A DNA stretch of 8,874 nt from an uncultured Methylobacter sp. GTDB taxonomy: Bacteria; Pseudomonadota; Gammaproteobacteria; Methylococcales; Methylomonadaceae. The translations under genes were made by a program, and so were the position numbers. The stretch is taken from positions 1 to 8,874 of the forward strand of contig CAIKYI010000325.1 of the NCBI GenBank assembly GCA_903831545.1, given 5' to 3'. This document shows positions 1 to 6,619 of the stretch, one piece after another (within the stretch, counting starts at the first letter, position 1; each line of letters opens with the position of its first letter). The notes beneath the pieces were generated by a model that worked only from the letters and a program-made list of their open reading frames with translations, had not been told where the DNA came from and searched no databases.

Positions 1-256
1 CGTGCCAACGCTGATTTTTATTTTATATTATTGATTTGTATGGTCATTATCCAGTAGTTGACGACCGGTTGTTGGAAACATAACAGTCATGTTTTCAGGT
101 TTTGTCGCGAAGGGCACAATGAGGGTGAGAGAGTCGACCGTGATTTTAAAATGATTAAGGTCGTAAAACGGATTAAATGTAGAGCGTATGCGTAAAGTTG
201 ATGGGTTTCGCTATCGCTTTACCCTACTTGAATAGCAATCCAACGGCTGGCAAACT
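1..256. other. Intergenic stretch downstream of the hybrid kinase, no gene seen
   Basis: I see no convincing coding region on either strand. The stretch lies 3' of the minus-strand kinase gene. At 200-228 there is a motif running ATGGGTTTCGCTATCGCTTT followed by ACCCTAC. Its GGGT and ACCC ends can pair around a GC/GC core, which resembles the short dispersed REP-like palindromes often found between genes in proteobacteria. It could help end the kinase transcript, but no T-run follows on the minus strand, so I do not call a terminator. Confidence 0.4.
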
Positions 257-3200
257 TTAGTCCTGCTGAACTTTTGTCGGCCAGGCCAAGAGTTGCTTTT
301 CCACAACCGCCCATTCTTTTTCACATTCGGGTAGTAGCTTGATGAGCGTGGCTTCGTCATCGGCTTTGCCTGCTTCTTCAAGTTGGGCGCATAGCTCGGC
401 CAACCTGTTAGCGCCAACGCAACCTGCCGCTGACTTTAACTTATGACTTGCATAACTTGCCTCAAGGGTTTTACAGGCACTGACAGCGGCAATAATTTCA
501 GCATTGGTTTTCAGGCTCGATTCATGAAAATAATCCAGAAATTCAGCAACGATCGTCGGATCATCGCCGATCAGGTCTATTAATATGTTCGGGTCCAAGC
601 TTGTATCGGGCTCGATTTTGTGACTGGCAAGGTCTTGGAGAGGCGCCGGGAATTCTGATACTGTTGTGTCATTTGTAAAAACCGTCTGCGCACTTTGTTC
701 AGGTACGATGTCTAGTGTTTTTATAATGTCGTCCTCAGTGACTGTGTTACCTTGAGGCTTTAGCCATTGGGCGATGGTAGACAGGAGCTTGGGTGGATTA
801 AGCGGTTTGCTGATAAAATCATTCATGCCGGCGGCAATACAATTCTCCTGCTCCTCTTGGGTTACCCCCGCCGTCATCGCAATAATGGGTAGCCTTGCAA
901 AACGTGGCTGACTACGTATAAGCCAACTGGCTTCAAAACCATCCATAACCGGCATGTGAATATCCATCAGCACCATATCAAAGGTCAGTGCCTCCAGCGC
1001 TGTCAGTGCCTCTTCGCCATGATTGACAATTTCGACACTGATACCCGAAAGGTTGAGAAACTCCCTGATCACTTGCTGGTTAAAAATATTGTCTTCTGCA
1101 ACCAGAATGTGGATGCCAGCAAATTGGCCGCTATCACTGTACATCGTGGTGACGAGTGCGTCATTAGGCTTGCTTGAAGTGGATTCGGAAGCTAATGGCA
1201 GTTGTAGTTCAAAGCTAAATCGGCTGCCGACACCAAGGGTACTGACGACGGTGATTTCACTGCCCATCAATTTAGCCAGTCGATCACACAGTACAAGACC
1301 AAGACCGGTACCGCCATAACGGCGGGTGATGGACTCATCTAACTGACTAAAGGGTTTAAACAACTTGCCTAAATCCTTGGCGGCCAGTCCAAGCCCGGTA
1401 TCGGTGACACAAAATAACAGCTGTGCCTGCTCGGGTTCGATATGTTTCAGGGTGATATGCAAATCGACCGAGCCGTTGTCAGTAAATTTGACTGCGTTAC
1501 CCAGGAGATTAATGAGAATTTGCCCAATTCTGGGCTTGTCGCCAATGACATAATGCGGTACGTCCGGTGCGATGATGAGCCCCAGGTTGATACTTTTCTC
1601 ACTGGCCAGATCGCCGAACAAGGTACTTAGCATGTTGAGCAGATCGGTCAGATCAAAAGGTACCGGGTTAATGTGGATACCGCCGGCTTCCAGTTTTGAA
1701 ACCTCCAGAATGTCATTTAAAATACCCAGCAAATTGGTCGAGGCAGTGTTGATTTTATGCAGATAATTTAATGCTTCGGGCGGAAAATCTTTGCACAAAG
1801 CCAGTTGCGAGAAGCCTAAAATGGCGTTCATGGGCGTGCGAATCTCATGCGACATGTTAGCCAGGAAATCGGTTTTGGCTTGTGCCAGATTCTCTGCCCT
1901 GGTTTTGGCTTCAATCAATTCGGCTTCCGTTCGCTTGGTTTCGGTCATGTCACGCATGATCGTAGAAAAAAACAGGTGTGTATTCTGGTTATCCCTATGA
2001 TGCCCCTGTATTAATTGAGAGACCGGTATTTCGTGACCATCGCGGTGTAACAAGTAACTCTCTCCAACCCAAAATCCTTCCTGGCTTGCGGTTGGAAGGG
2101 CTTCATCGAAAATCATTCTGGTTATTCGTTCCGGATGAAATGCTCCAATCTTTAAACTGGATATGTTGGTGTTTTCAGGAAAGCCAAGCATTTTAAACCC
2201 GGCACGATTCATATAAGTAATTTGGCCTTGCCGGTTAGCTGTTGATACTAAATCATGTGTTTCATTAATAATATCCATCAGAAATTCACGTTCACGTTCA
2301 CTCGACTTACGCTCAGTAATGTCGTACATATAGCCGTACCAAAGCGTACTGCCGTCAGCCAGTCGTTCCGGCTGAGAATGACCTGAAAGCCAGCGCTGGC
2401 CTTTGCTGGGCAAATTTACCTCAAATTCCAGCTCCCAGGGTTGCAAGGTACTTGCTGACAGCATAATGGACGCGTTTAACCGCTCAATCTCATCGTTGTG
2501 CATGACGTTGAGTGTTAATGTACTTGTGTCGTCACAGACCTGTTCCGGAGGCACTTCGAAAATGTCATTGATGCCGGCGCTGGCAAATGGCAGGCTATGG
2601 TGTCCGTCTGGAGTGACCTTATATTGGTAAACCATGCCCGGAATATGCTTTAACAAATTGTTTATCAGTTTTTGATTTCCAATAATTGTAGCTTGCGCCT
2701 CATGTATCGCTGTAATATCAATGCACGAGCCTATGTAGCCGGTTAACAGGCCTTGCGCATCGAAACGCGGCGCACCGTTGTAATCAAGCCAGCGATATTC
2801 TCCGTCATGGCGAAGCAATCGGCATTCCATACGAAACGGCAATTGCTGATCAAAATGTCTGCTATAAATGTCCATACAGCGCTCAATATCATCAGGATGC
2901 ACATAGGTCGTCCAACCAATACCGTATTCTTTTTCCAGGCTGCGTCCGCCAAATTCGAGCCAGGTTTTGTTGAACCAAAAACACAGTTTGTCGATTCCTG
3001 CCTGCCAAATCATTACCGGAGCGGCATCGGCCAGGTTTTTAAAACTCTGTTCCGAGGCAAGTAACGCGGCTTGCAATTGTTTGCGCTCGGTGATGTCATT
3101 TTGAAAGCCAACAAACTGGGCCAGGTTGCCCCGGCTGTCAAAAATGGGACTAATGACAAGCTCATTCCAAAACTCAGAGCCATCTTTACGGTAATTGATG

Positions 3201-4615
3201 ATTTCACCCCGGTAGGATTTTTTCTGGGTAAGGGTCTCTCGTATCTTTAAAATCTGTTGCGGATCGGTATTTTTGCCTTCTAAAAGATGGCAGGACTGCC
3301 CCAGCATATCTTCGGCAGAATAGCCGGTTAATTGTCTGGTAGCCTGGTTGGTATAAGTAATCTTTCTGTTGGTATCGGTTATGATGACGCCTTGATTCAG
3401 GCTTTCAAAAATCGCCCTGTTTTGAAACCAGGTCTCACGTAATTGTTCTTTGTCTGTAATATCAACACCCAGCACATAAAAGCCTTCCACTTGCCGGTTA
3501 ATGATATGCGGCAAATAGCTGAGTTGAGTGTGGATGGTTTCGTTAGAGTTTGGGGATGGGATGTGGCGTTCAAAATGTTGCGACTCGCCATGCATGACCG
3601 CATTAATGTGGGGTAAATTTTCGGCATATAACTGTTCGCCTATCGTCTGGCGAATCGATTTGCCTTTAATTTGCTGGGGTGTTTTGTTAAACCAGCGTGA
3701 ATAAGCTGCGTTGCTAAACCGGTTTTTTAAATGTTTATCCCAAAAACCCATCAACACCGGCGTGTTATTAAGGATGAAGTTGAGCGTTTCCAAATCTTTT
3801 AAATCATTTTTAGCCGCTTTAACCAGGGAAATATCAGCAACGATAAGCACAAAATAATTTAAAGTGTCGTCGTCATGACGGATCAGCTTTAGCGAAGTAT
3901 TGCCCCAAACTATTGTGCCGTCCTTATGGAGGTATTTATTTTCCAATGTAAACTCTGAAATTTTATCAGCCAAACACTCAGCTATTTTACTGGCAACCAT
4001 ATCGTGGTGTTCCGAATGCATGAGTTGCTCAAAAGTCAGCAGGCTTAGTTCTTGTTTGTTGTAACCGACAAAATTACAAAAACCTTGATTCGCTTCCAGA
4101 CTAAGCCCCTGCAGCGACATATTGACAATACCGACCGGGGCACTTTCAAAAGTAGAGTAAAAGCGCTTGCTTAGTCTGTCCAGTTCTGTGGTACGTACCT
4201 GGATCAAGCGGGTTAGCAGCTGGTATTCCAATTCTTCCTGGGAATGCTGGCGTAAGGCAAAGGGTATACATTTTATTAGATAAACACTCGTGGCGATGGA
4301 TAAAGCTGCGGTCATTATTTTTAAAATCGCATCCAGCCAGTAATAGGGATACCAAAGCATCACAATCGAAAAGAGATGAGTTGTGCCACAAGCCACAATA
4401 AAGGCGCAAAACATCAGATAAATCAGACGAAAGCGCAGGTCATTTCTTCGCCAGGCAACATAAGCGAGCGCCAACGGAATGGCAAAATAAGCCAAGGCAA
4501 TCAGACCGTCAGCAATAACATAAGACCAAAGTATGATGGGAGTCCATTGAATACAGAAACCATGTGGCATCCAGCCATTCTCCTCCGATAGATTGAAGAA
4601 TATTTGTTCAAACAT
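257..4615 (-). CDS. Hybrid sensor histidine kinase with ethylene-receptor-like membrane domain, six PAS domains, receiver and HPt
   Basis: This 1452-residue membrane sensor kinase has a full internal phosphorelay. Residues about 20-120 form three membrane helices resembling the ethylene-binding domain of plant ETR1 and cyanobacterial SynEtr1. Asp36, Tyr43, Ile46, Pro47, Ile73, Cys76 and His80 match ETR1 Asp25, Tyr32, Ile35, Pro36, Ile62, Cys65 and His69. A short coiled linker follows (125-150), then six PAS domains at about 151-265, 275-390, 396-512, 519-636, 645-768 and 774-894. The third is LOV-like, with Cys442. HisKA has the phospho-acceptor His923 in SHEIRTPMN. The HATPase domain has the N box (Asn1036, Asn1040), DTGLGL at 1072 and GGTGLGL at 1101. 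The receiver (1168-1287) has Glu1174/Asp1175, Asp1218, Thr1248 and Lys1270. The C-terminal HPt has His1391. All catalytic residues look intact. The ATG at 4613-4615 directly precedes the conserved membrane domain, with only a weak ribosome site (ACGGAT). No partner regulator lies nearby. Signal and target are inferred. Confidence 0.95.
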   Translation of the reverse strand: MFEQIFFNLSEENGWMPHGFCIQWTPIILWSYVIADGLIALAYFAIPLALAYVAWRRNDLRFRLIYLMFCAFIVACGTTHLFSIVMLWYPYYWLDAILKIMTAALSIATSVYLIKCIPFALRQHSQEELEYQLLTRLIQVRTTELDRLSKRFYSTFESAPVGIVNMSLQGLSLEANQGFCNFVGYNKQELSLLTFEQLMHSEHHDMVASKIAECLADKISEFTLENKYLHKDGTIVWGNTSLKLIRHDDDTLNYFVLIVADISLVKAAKNDLKDLETLNFILNNTPVLMGFWDKHLKNRFSNAAYSRWFNKTPQQIKGKSIRQTIGEQLYAENLPHINAVMHGESQHFERHIPSPNSNETIHTQLSYLPHIINRQVEGFYVLGVDITDKEQLRETWFQNRAIFESLNQGVIITDTNRKITYTNQATRQLTGYSAEDMLGQSCHLLEGKNTDPQQILKIRETLTQKKSYRGEIINYRKDGSEFWNELVISPIFDSRGNLAQFVGFQNDITERKQLQAALLASEQSFKNLADAAPVMIWQAGIDKLCFWFNKTWLEFGGRSLEKEYGIGWTTYVHPDDIERCMDIYSRHFDQQLPFRMECRLLRHDGEYRWLDYNGAPRFDAQGLLTGYIGSCIDITAIHEAQATIIGNQKLINNLLKHIPGMVYQYKVTPDGHHSLPFASAGINDIFEVPPEQVCDDTSTLTLNVMHNDEIERLNASIMLSASTLQPWELEFEVNLPSKGQRWLSGHSQPERLADGSTLWYGYMYDITERKSSEREREFLMDIINETHDLVSTANRQGQITYMNRAGFKMLGFPENTNISSLKIGAFHPERITRMIFDEALPTASQEGFWVGESYLLHRDGHEIPVSQLIQGHHRDNQNTHLFFSTIMRDMTETKRTEAELIEAKTRAENLAQAKTDFLANMSHEIRTPMNAILGFSQLALCKDFPPEALNYLHKINTASTNLLGILNDILEVSKLEAGGIHINPVPFDLTDLLNMLSTLFGDLASEKSINLGLIIAPDVPHYVIGDKPRIGQILINLLGNAVKFTDNGSVDLHITLKHIEPEQAQLLFCVTDTGLGLAAKDLGKLFKPFSQLDESITRRYGGTGLGLVLCDRLAKLMGSEITVVSTLGVGSRFSFELQLPLASESTSSKPNDALVTTMYSDSGQFAGIHILVAEDNIFNQQVIREFLNLSGISVEIVNHGEEALTALEALTFDMVLMDIHMPVMDGFEASWLIRSQPRFARLPIIAMTAGVTQEEQENCIAAGMNDFISKPLNPPKLLSTIAQWLKPQGNTVTEDDIIKTLDIVPEQSAQTVFTNDTTVSEFPAPLQDLASHKIEPDTSLDPNILIDLIGDDPTIVAEFLDYFHESSLKTNAEIIAAVSACKTLEASYASHKLKSAAGCVGANRLAELCAQLEEAGKADDEATLIKLLPECEKEWAVVEKQLLAWPTKVQQD

Positions 4616-5168
4616 GAGCGCTGTTATCCGTTAAATGATTCTTTGTAGTTGGGTTGTATGTTGTAGTTTGTTGTTCGGCAAAAGCAGTTGTTGCTTCAAG
4701 TACTTTTATCGTTAACGCTGTCGGTTAGGAGTAATTTTAATCCTCTTCGAACTTTGGCTAGTTATCAACATGGTTTGTCAACCCTGGTTTTGCGGCTGAA
4801 CGGGTTAACCTGAGCTTAATGAATGAAGCTTTTCTCCGCTGCACAAGGTGATTGTAATTATTGATCCCCGGGAATTCTTGGAAAGAAGATTTTTGCCTCG
4901 CTCTATTATAGTTTAAACGATAAGGCTTTTAGTTTTTTCATAATTAAATTGGAAATAATGATTATAAGGCTTTTTGACGTTAAATTTACCGTACGTTGAA
5001 TAAGTCGCGGTTGAAATACTTTTGCATACGGTAGCGGCCAAGCTTTGTGTAGTAAAGCGGCCAAACAAGATAGAAATTGTTGTGCATCCGTTATTGTTGC
5101 GACAGGACTGGAACAGGTAGATGGATATATCTCGTTGTAATATATGTAAAAGATATAAGTTGAATTTA

Positions 5169-5184
5169 TGGTCTGATACTTGCT
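5169..5184 (+). promoter_or_regulatory. Sigma-54 (-24/-12) type promoter of the flavodoxin gene
   Basis: The sequence TGGTCTGATACTTGCT matches the RpoN consensus TGGCAC-N5-TTGCW. The invariant GG and GC are at exactly the required spacing (first G to first G, 12 bases). Transcription would begin near 5195, giving a leader of about 44 bases before the ATG at 5239. NifF-type flavodoxin genes are known to be RpoN-dependent in several diazotrophs, which fits. I searched 4616-5168 by eye for the NifA activator site TGT-N10-ACA and found none, so the activator is unclear. Confidence 0.7.
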
Positions 5185-5227
5185 TTTGTCATAATTTAAG
5201 GCAGATCTTTGCCTTGTAAACGTAATC

Positions 5228-5232
5228 AAGGG
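5228..5232 (+). promoter_or_regulatory. Ribosome binding site that sets the flavodoxin start
   Basis: AAGGG lies six bases before the ATG at 5239. It supports that start over the in-frame TTG at 5209, which would add ten residues (MPCKRNQGRL) ahead of the conserved SKIGIFFG strand. Confidence 0.7.
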
Positions 5233-5238
5233 CGACTT

Positions 5239-5796
5239 ATGAGCAAAATAGGCATCTTTTTTGGTACAGATACCGGCAGCACCAGGCTTGTAGCCAAGAA
5301 AATTTATAGTCTTCTGGGGCCTGATGTCGCTGATAAACCCAAAAACATCAATCGAACCCGTGTCGAAGATTTAATGCAATACAGTGCTTTGATTCTGGGA
5401 ACGCCCAGCTATGGTGTTGGCGACTTGCCAGGTCTGGCAGTGGGCTGTCAGGAAGCCAATTGGGCAGAATTTGTTCCCCATTTGGATGGCGTTGATCTTT
5501 CCGGCAAACGGGTTGCCTTGTTTGGCTTGGGGCATCAGGAGCGCTACGCATCACGTTTTGCCAGCTCACTGATCCAGTTATACAGAGTGTTCTATGGCTA
5601 TGGTGCGGATATGGTTGGGCGTTGGAGTACCGAGGGCTATCAATTTGAGTTCTCCGATTCGGTAATCGACAAGAAATTTGTCGGTTTGGTGCTGGATCAA
5701 CGTGGCCAAGCGCATTTGACTGATGAACGACTCCAAAGCTGGCTGGCGGATGTAACGCCGTTACTGCTTGCAAAGCAGGCGGATGAGGTGGCATAA
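5239..5796 (+). CDS. nifF: Long-chain flavodoxin, NifF type
   Basis: This 185-residue cytoplasmic FMN protein is a one-electron carrier, in this subfamily usually the donor to nitrogenase reductase (NifH). Residues 4-15 form the first strand and the FMN-phosphate loop (KIGIFFGTDTGST). Residues 53-65 (LGTPSYGVGDLPG) are the 60s FMN loop, and 93-103 are the second FMN loop. The long-chain insert and C-terminal half follow Azotobacter NifF closely, for example VGRWSTEGYQFE at 126-137, KFVGLVLD at 146-153 and TDERL at 161-165. The stacking tyrosine is kept (Tyr103). Its surroundings are unusual: the family GLGDQ-x-GY reads GLGHQERY here, so an Asp becomes His and a Gly becomes Arg. The gene stands alone behind a sigma-54-type promoter with no nif genes in the window. 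A general flavodoxin (FldA) is the alternative, but NifF fits the pattern and promoter better. Confidence 0.88.
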   Translation: MSKIGIFFGTDTGSTRLVAKKIYSLLGPDVADKPKNINRTRVEDLMQYSALILGTPSYGVGDLPGLAVGCQEANWAEFVPHLDGVDLSGKRVALFGLGHQERYASRFASSLIQLYRVFYGYGADMVGRWSTEGYQFEFSDSVIDKKFVGLVLDQRGQAHLTDERLQSWLADVTPLLLAKQADEVA

Positions 5797-6025
5797 CTGA
5801 TTTATCGTTCCCACATCACGGCCACTAACAAGTCCATATCGGCGCTGAACACAGTTAAGTAAATATACCGTGAACAAAGCAAGTGATAACACGAACAAGA
5901 TGGAAGGATGAACGTCTTAATAACAATTATCCGACTTATATGGGGAGCGCTACGACGCACAATAACCCAGTGGATAATTTAATACAGGGTACTCGGATTT
6001 TTAATTTGGCGATTATATGGTACAG

Positions 6026-6109
6026 AAGCGAGTTTGAGGTGTTCAGTAGCGCTATTGAAATGTCTAATAGCGCTATTGGAAAGTCTAGTAGCGCCATCAG
6101 GACGGCCAG
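6026..6109 (+). repeat. Tandem 21-bp repeat, four units
   Basis: Units begin at 6026, 6047, 6068 and 6089, each exactly 21 bp. The two best share TAGCGCTATTG at their start and a GTCTA near the end. The first and last units are degenerate. Between units two and three, AATAGCGCTATT (6066-6077) is a perfect palindrome. In the 5883-6152 frame the repeats read as seven-residue units (SSAIEMS, NSAIGKS, SSAIRTA). A further unit at 6175-6195 lies out of phase and outside that frame, suggesting selection on or spread of the DNA rather than of a peptide. Confidence 0.75.
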
Positions 6110-6160
6110 TAAATCAAGAGCTCTTGTAGGCCTTGATAGCCGTGGCCTGTAGTTGTTTTT

Positions 6161-6196
6161 ACCTAGTCTTCCACTAGCGCTATTGGAGGACTAGGT
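6161..6196. repeat. Long hairpin containing a fifth copy of the 21-bp unit
   Basis: The arms ACCTAGTCTTCC (6161-6172) and GGAGGACTAGGT (6185-6196) pair over 12 bp with one G-T wobble. The 12-base loop contains the palindrome TAGCGCTA. The right half is itself a 21-bp unit (TAGCGCTATTGG onward, 6175-6195), followed by a degenerate start TGGCGGTATT at 6196. A run of five T precedes the hairpin at 6156-6160 on the plus strand, so on the minus strand a run of five A follows it. This does not match a standard intrinsic terminator in either direction. Confidence 0.7.
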
Positions 6197-6515
6197 GGCG
6201 GTATTAAGCTTAGCTAACTCCATACATCAAGCTTAGCCAGTCAAGTTTAAGCCTCGACACTGTCACTATCGACTTCCAATAGCAGTGGTTTGGCTTGAAA
6301 CGTTGGCGTGTTGGCATTGAGTGGTTCTGCTTTATTTAATAATATGAAGCCTGGGTGACTTAAAAGATTATTCGGTTAGCTTCATAGTATATGCTGAATA
6401 AACTGAAGCTCATCAAGTGTGAATGATGCGTCTCCCGTCGTCGGCAGAAAACTTTCTCAATTCAATAAGCCGACAAGCAAAGTCAATGGCTGGCGTCTAA
6501 GCGGACGTGACTTGA

Positions 6516-6561
6516 GTAAAACAGCTGAAGCTGTTTTACAGGCAATAGCTAAAGCTATTGC
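6516..6561. terminator. Two adjacent hairpins, possible bidirectional terminator between convergent genes
   Basis: The first hairpin pairs GTAAAACAGCT (6516-6526) with AGCTGTTTTAC (6529-6539), perfect over 11 bp. The second pairs GCAATAGCT (6542-6550) with AGCTATTGC (6553-6561), perfect over 9 bp, only two bases later. Both share the core AGCT-R-A-AGCT. They lie 59 bases past the cyclase stop codon. The first has an A-run before it and a T-run at its 3' arm on either strand, as bidirectional terminators do. The T-run is short, so they may instead be repeat elements. Confidence 0.4.
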
Positions 6562-6619
6562 ATTCTCAACTTTCGCTTAATTTATTGGAAGTGACAGAGA
6601 CAGTGGGTACGCAGGATTT

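Larger units (their letters stand above)
4616..5238. other. Divergent intergenic region between the kinase and flavodoxin genes
   Basis: This 623-bp non-coding stretch separates two divergently transcribed genes and should hold both promoters. On the plus side I see a good sigma-54-type element at 5169-5184. On the minus side no convincing sigma-70 promoter for the kinase stands out. Other structure includes a direct repeat of ATAAGGCTTTT at 4920-4930 and 4964-4974. There is also an interrupted dyad, TACCGTA at 4987-4993 and TACGGTA at 5027-5033. The 107-codon minus-strand frame across 4906-5229 runs over the promoter and looks non-coding. Confidence 0.6.
5797..6619. other. Repeat- and hairpin-rich intergenic region between convergent genes
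   Basis: This 823-bp stretch separates the convergent flavodoxin and cyclase genes and contains no gene I recognise. The heptamer GCTATTG or its complement CAATAGC occurs six times, at 6051, 6073, 6180, 6277, 6543 and 6554. It holds a 21-bp repeat family (6026-6206), a long hairpin (6161-6196), a 12-bp perfect palindrome CAAGAGCTCTTG at 6115-6126 and two adjacent hairpins (6516-6561). An open frame of 90 codons (GTG 5883 to TAG 6152) crosses the repeats. It resembles no family I know and has no clear ribosome site. No transposase or terminal inverted repeats are visible. Confidence 0.55.

Noticed and set aside
5046..5160. NifA activator site TGT-N10-ACA upstream of the flavodoxin
   Set aside because: Each TGT in the stretch was checked and none has ACA at the required distance.
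4906..5229. A 107-codon minus-strand frame covering the intergenic region
   Set aside because: It spans the sigma-54-type promoter and flavodoxin leader. Its composition is low-complexity from AT-rich DNA, and it resembles no family.
5209..5238. Upstream TTG start for the flavodoxin
   Set aside because: The ATG at 5239 has AAGGG six bases upstream and begins exactly at the conserved SKIGIFFG strand.
5348..5794. A 148-codon minus-strand frame inside the flavodoxin gene
   Set aside because: It is fully antisense to a clearly conserved flavodoxin and has a His/Pro-rich composition typical of a shadow frame.
6026..6109. CRISPR array
   Set aside because: The 21-bp units abut with no unique spacers, and no cas genes are nearby.
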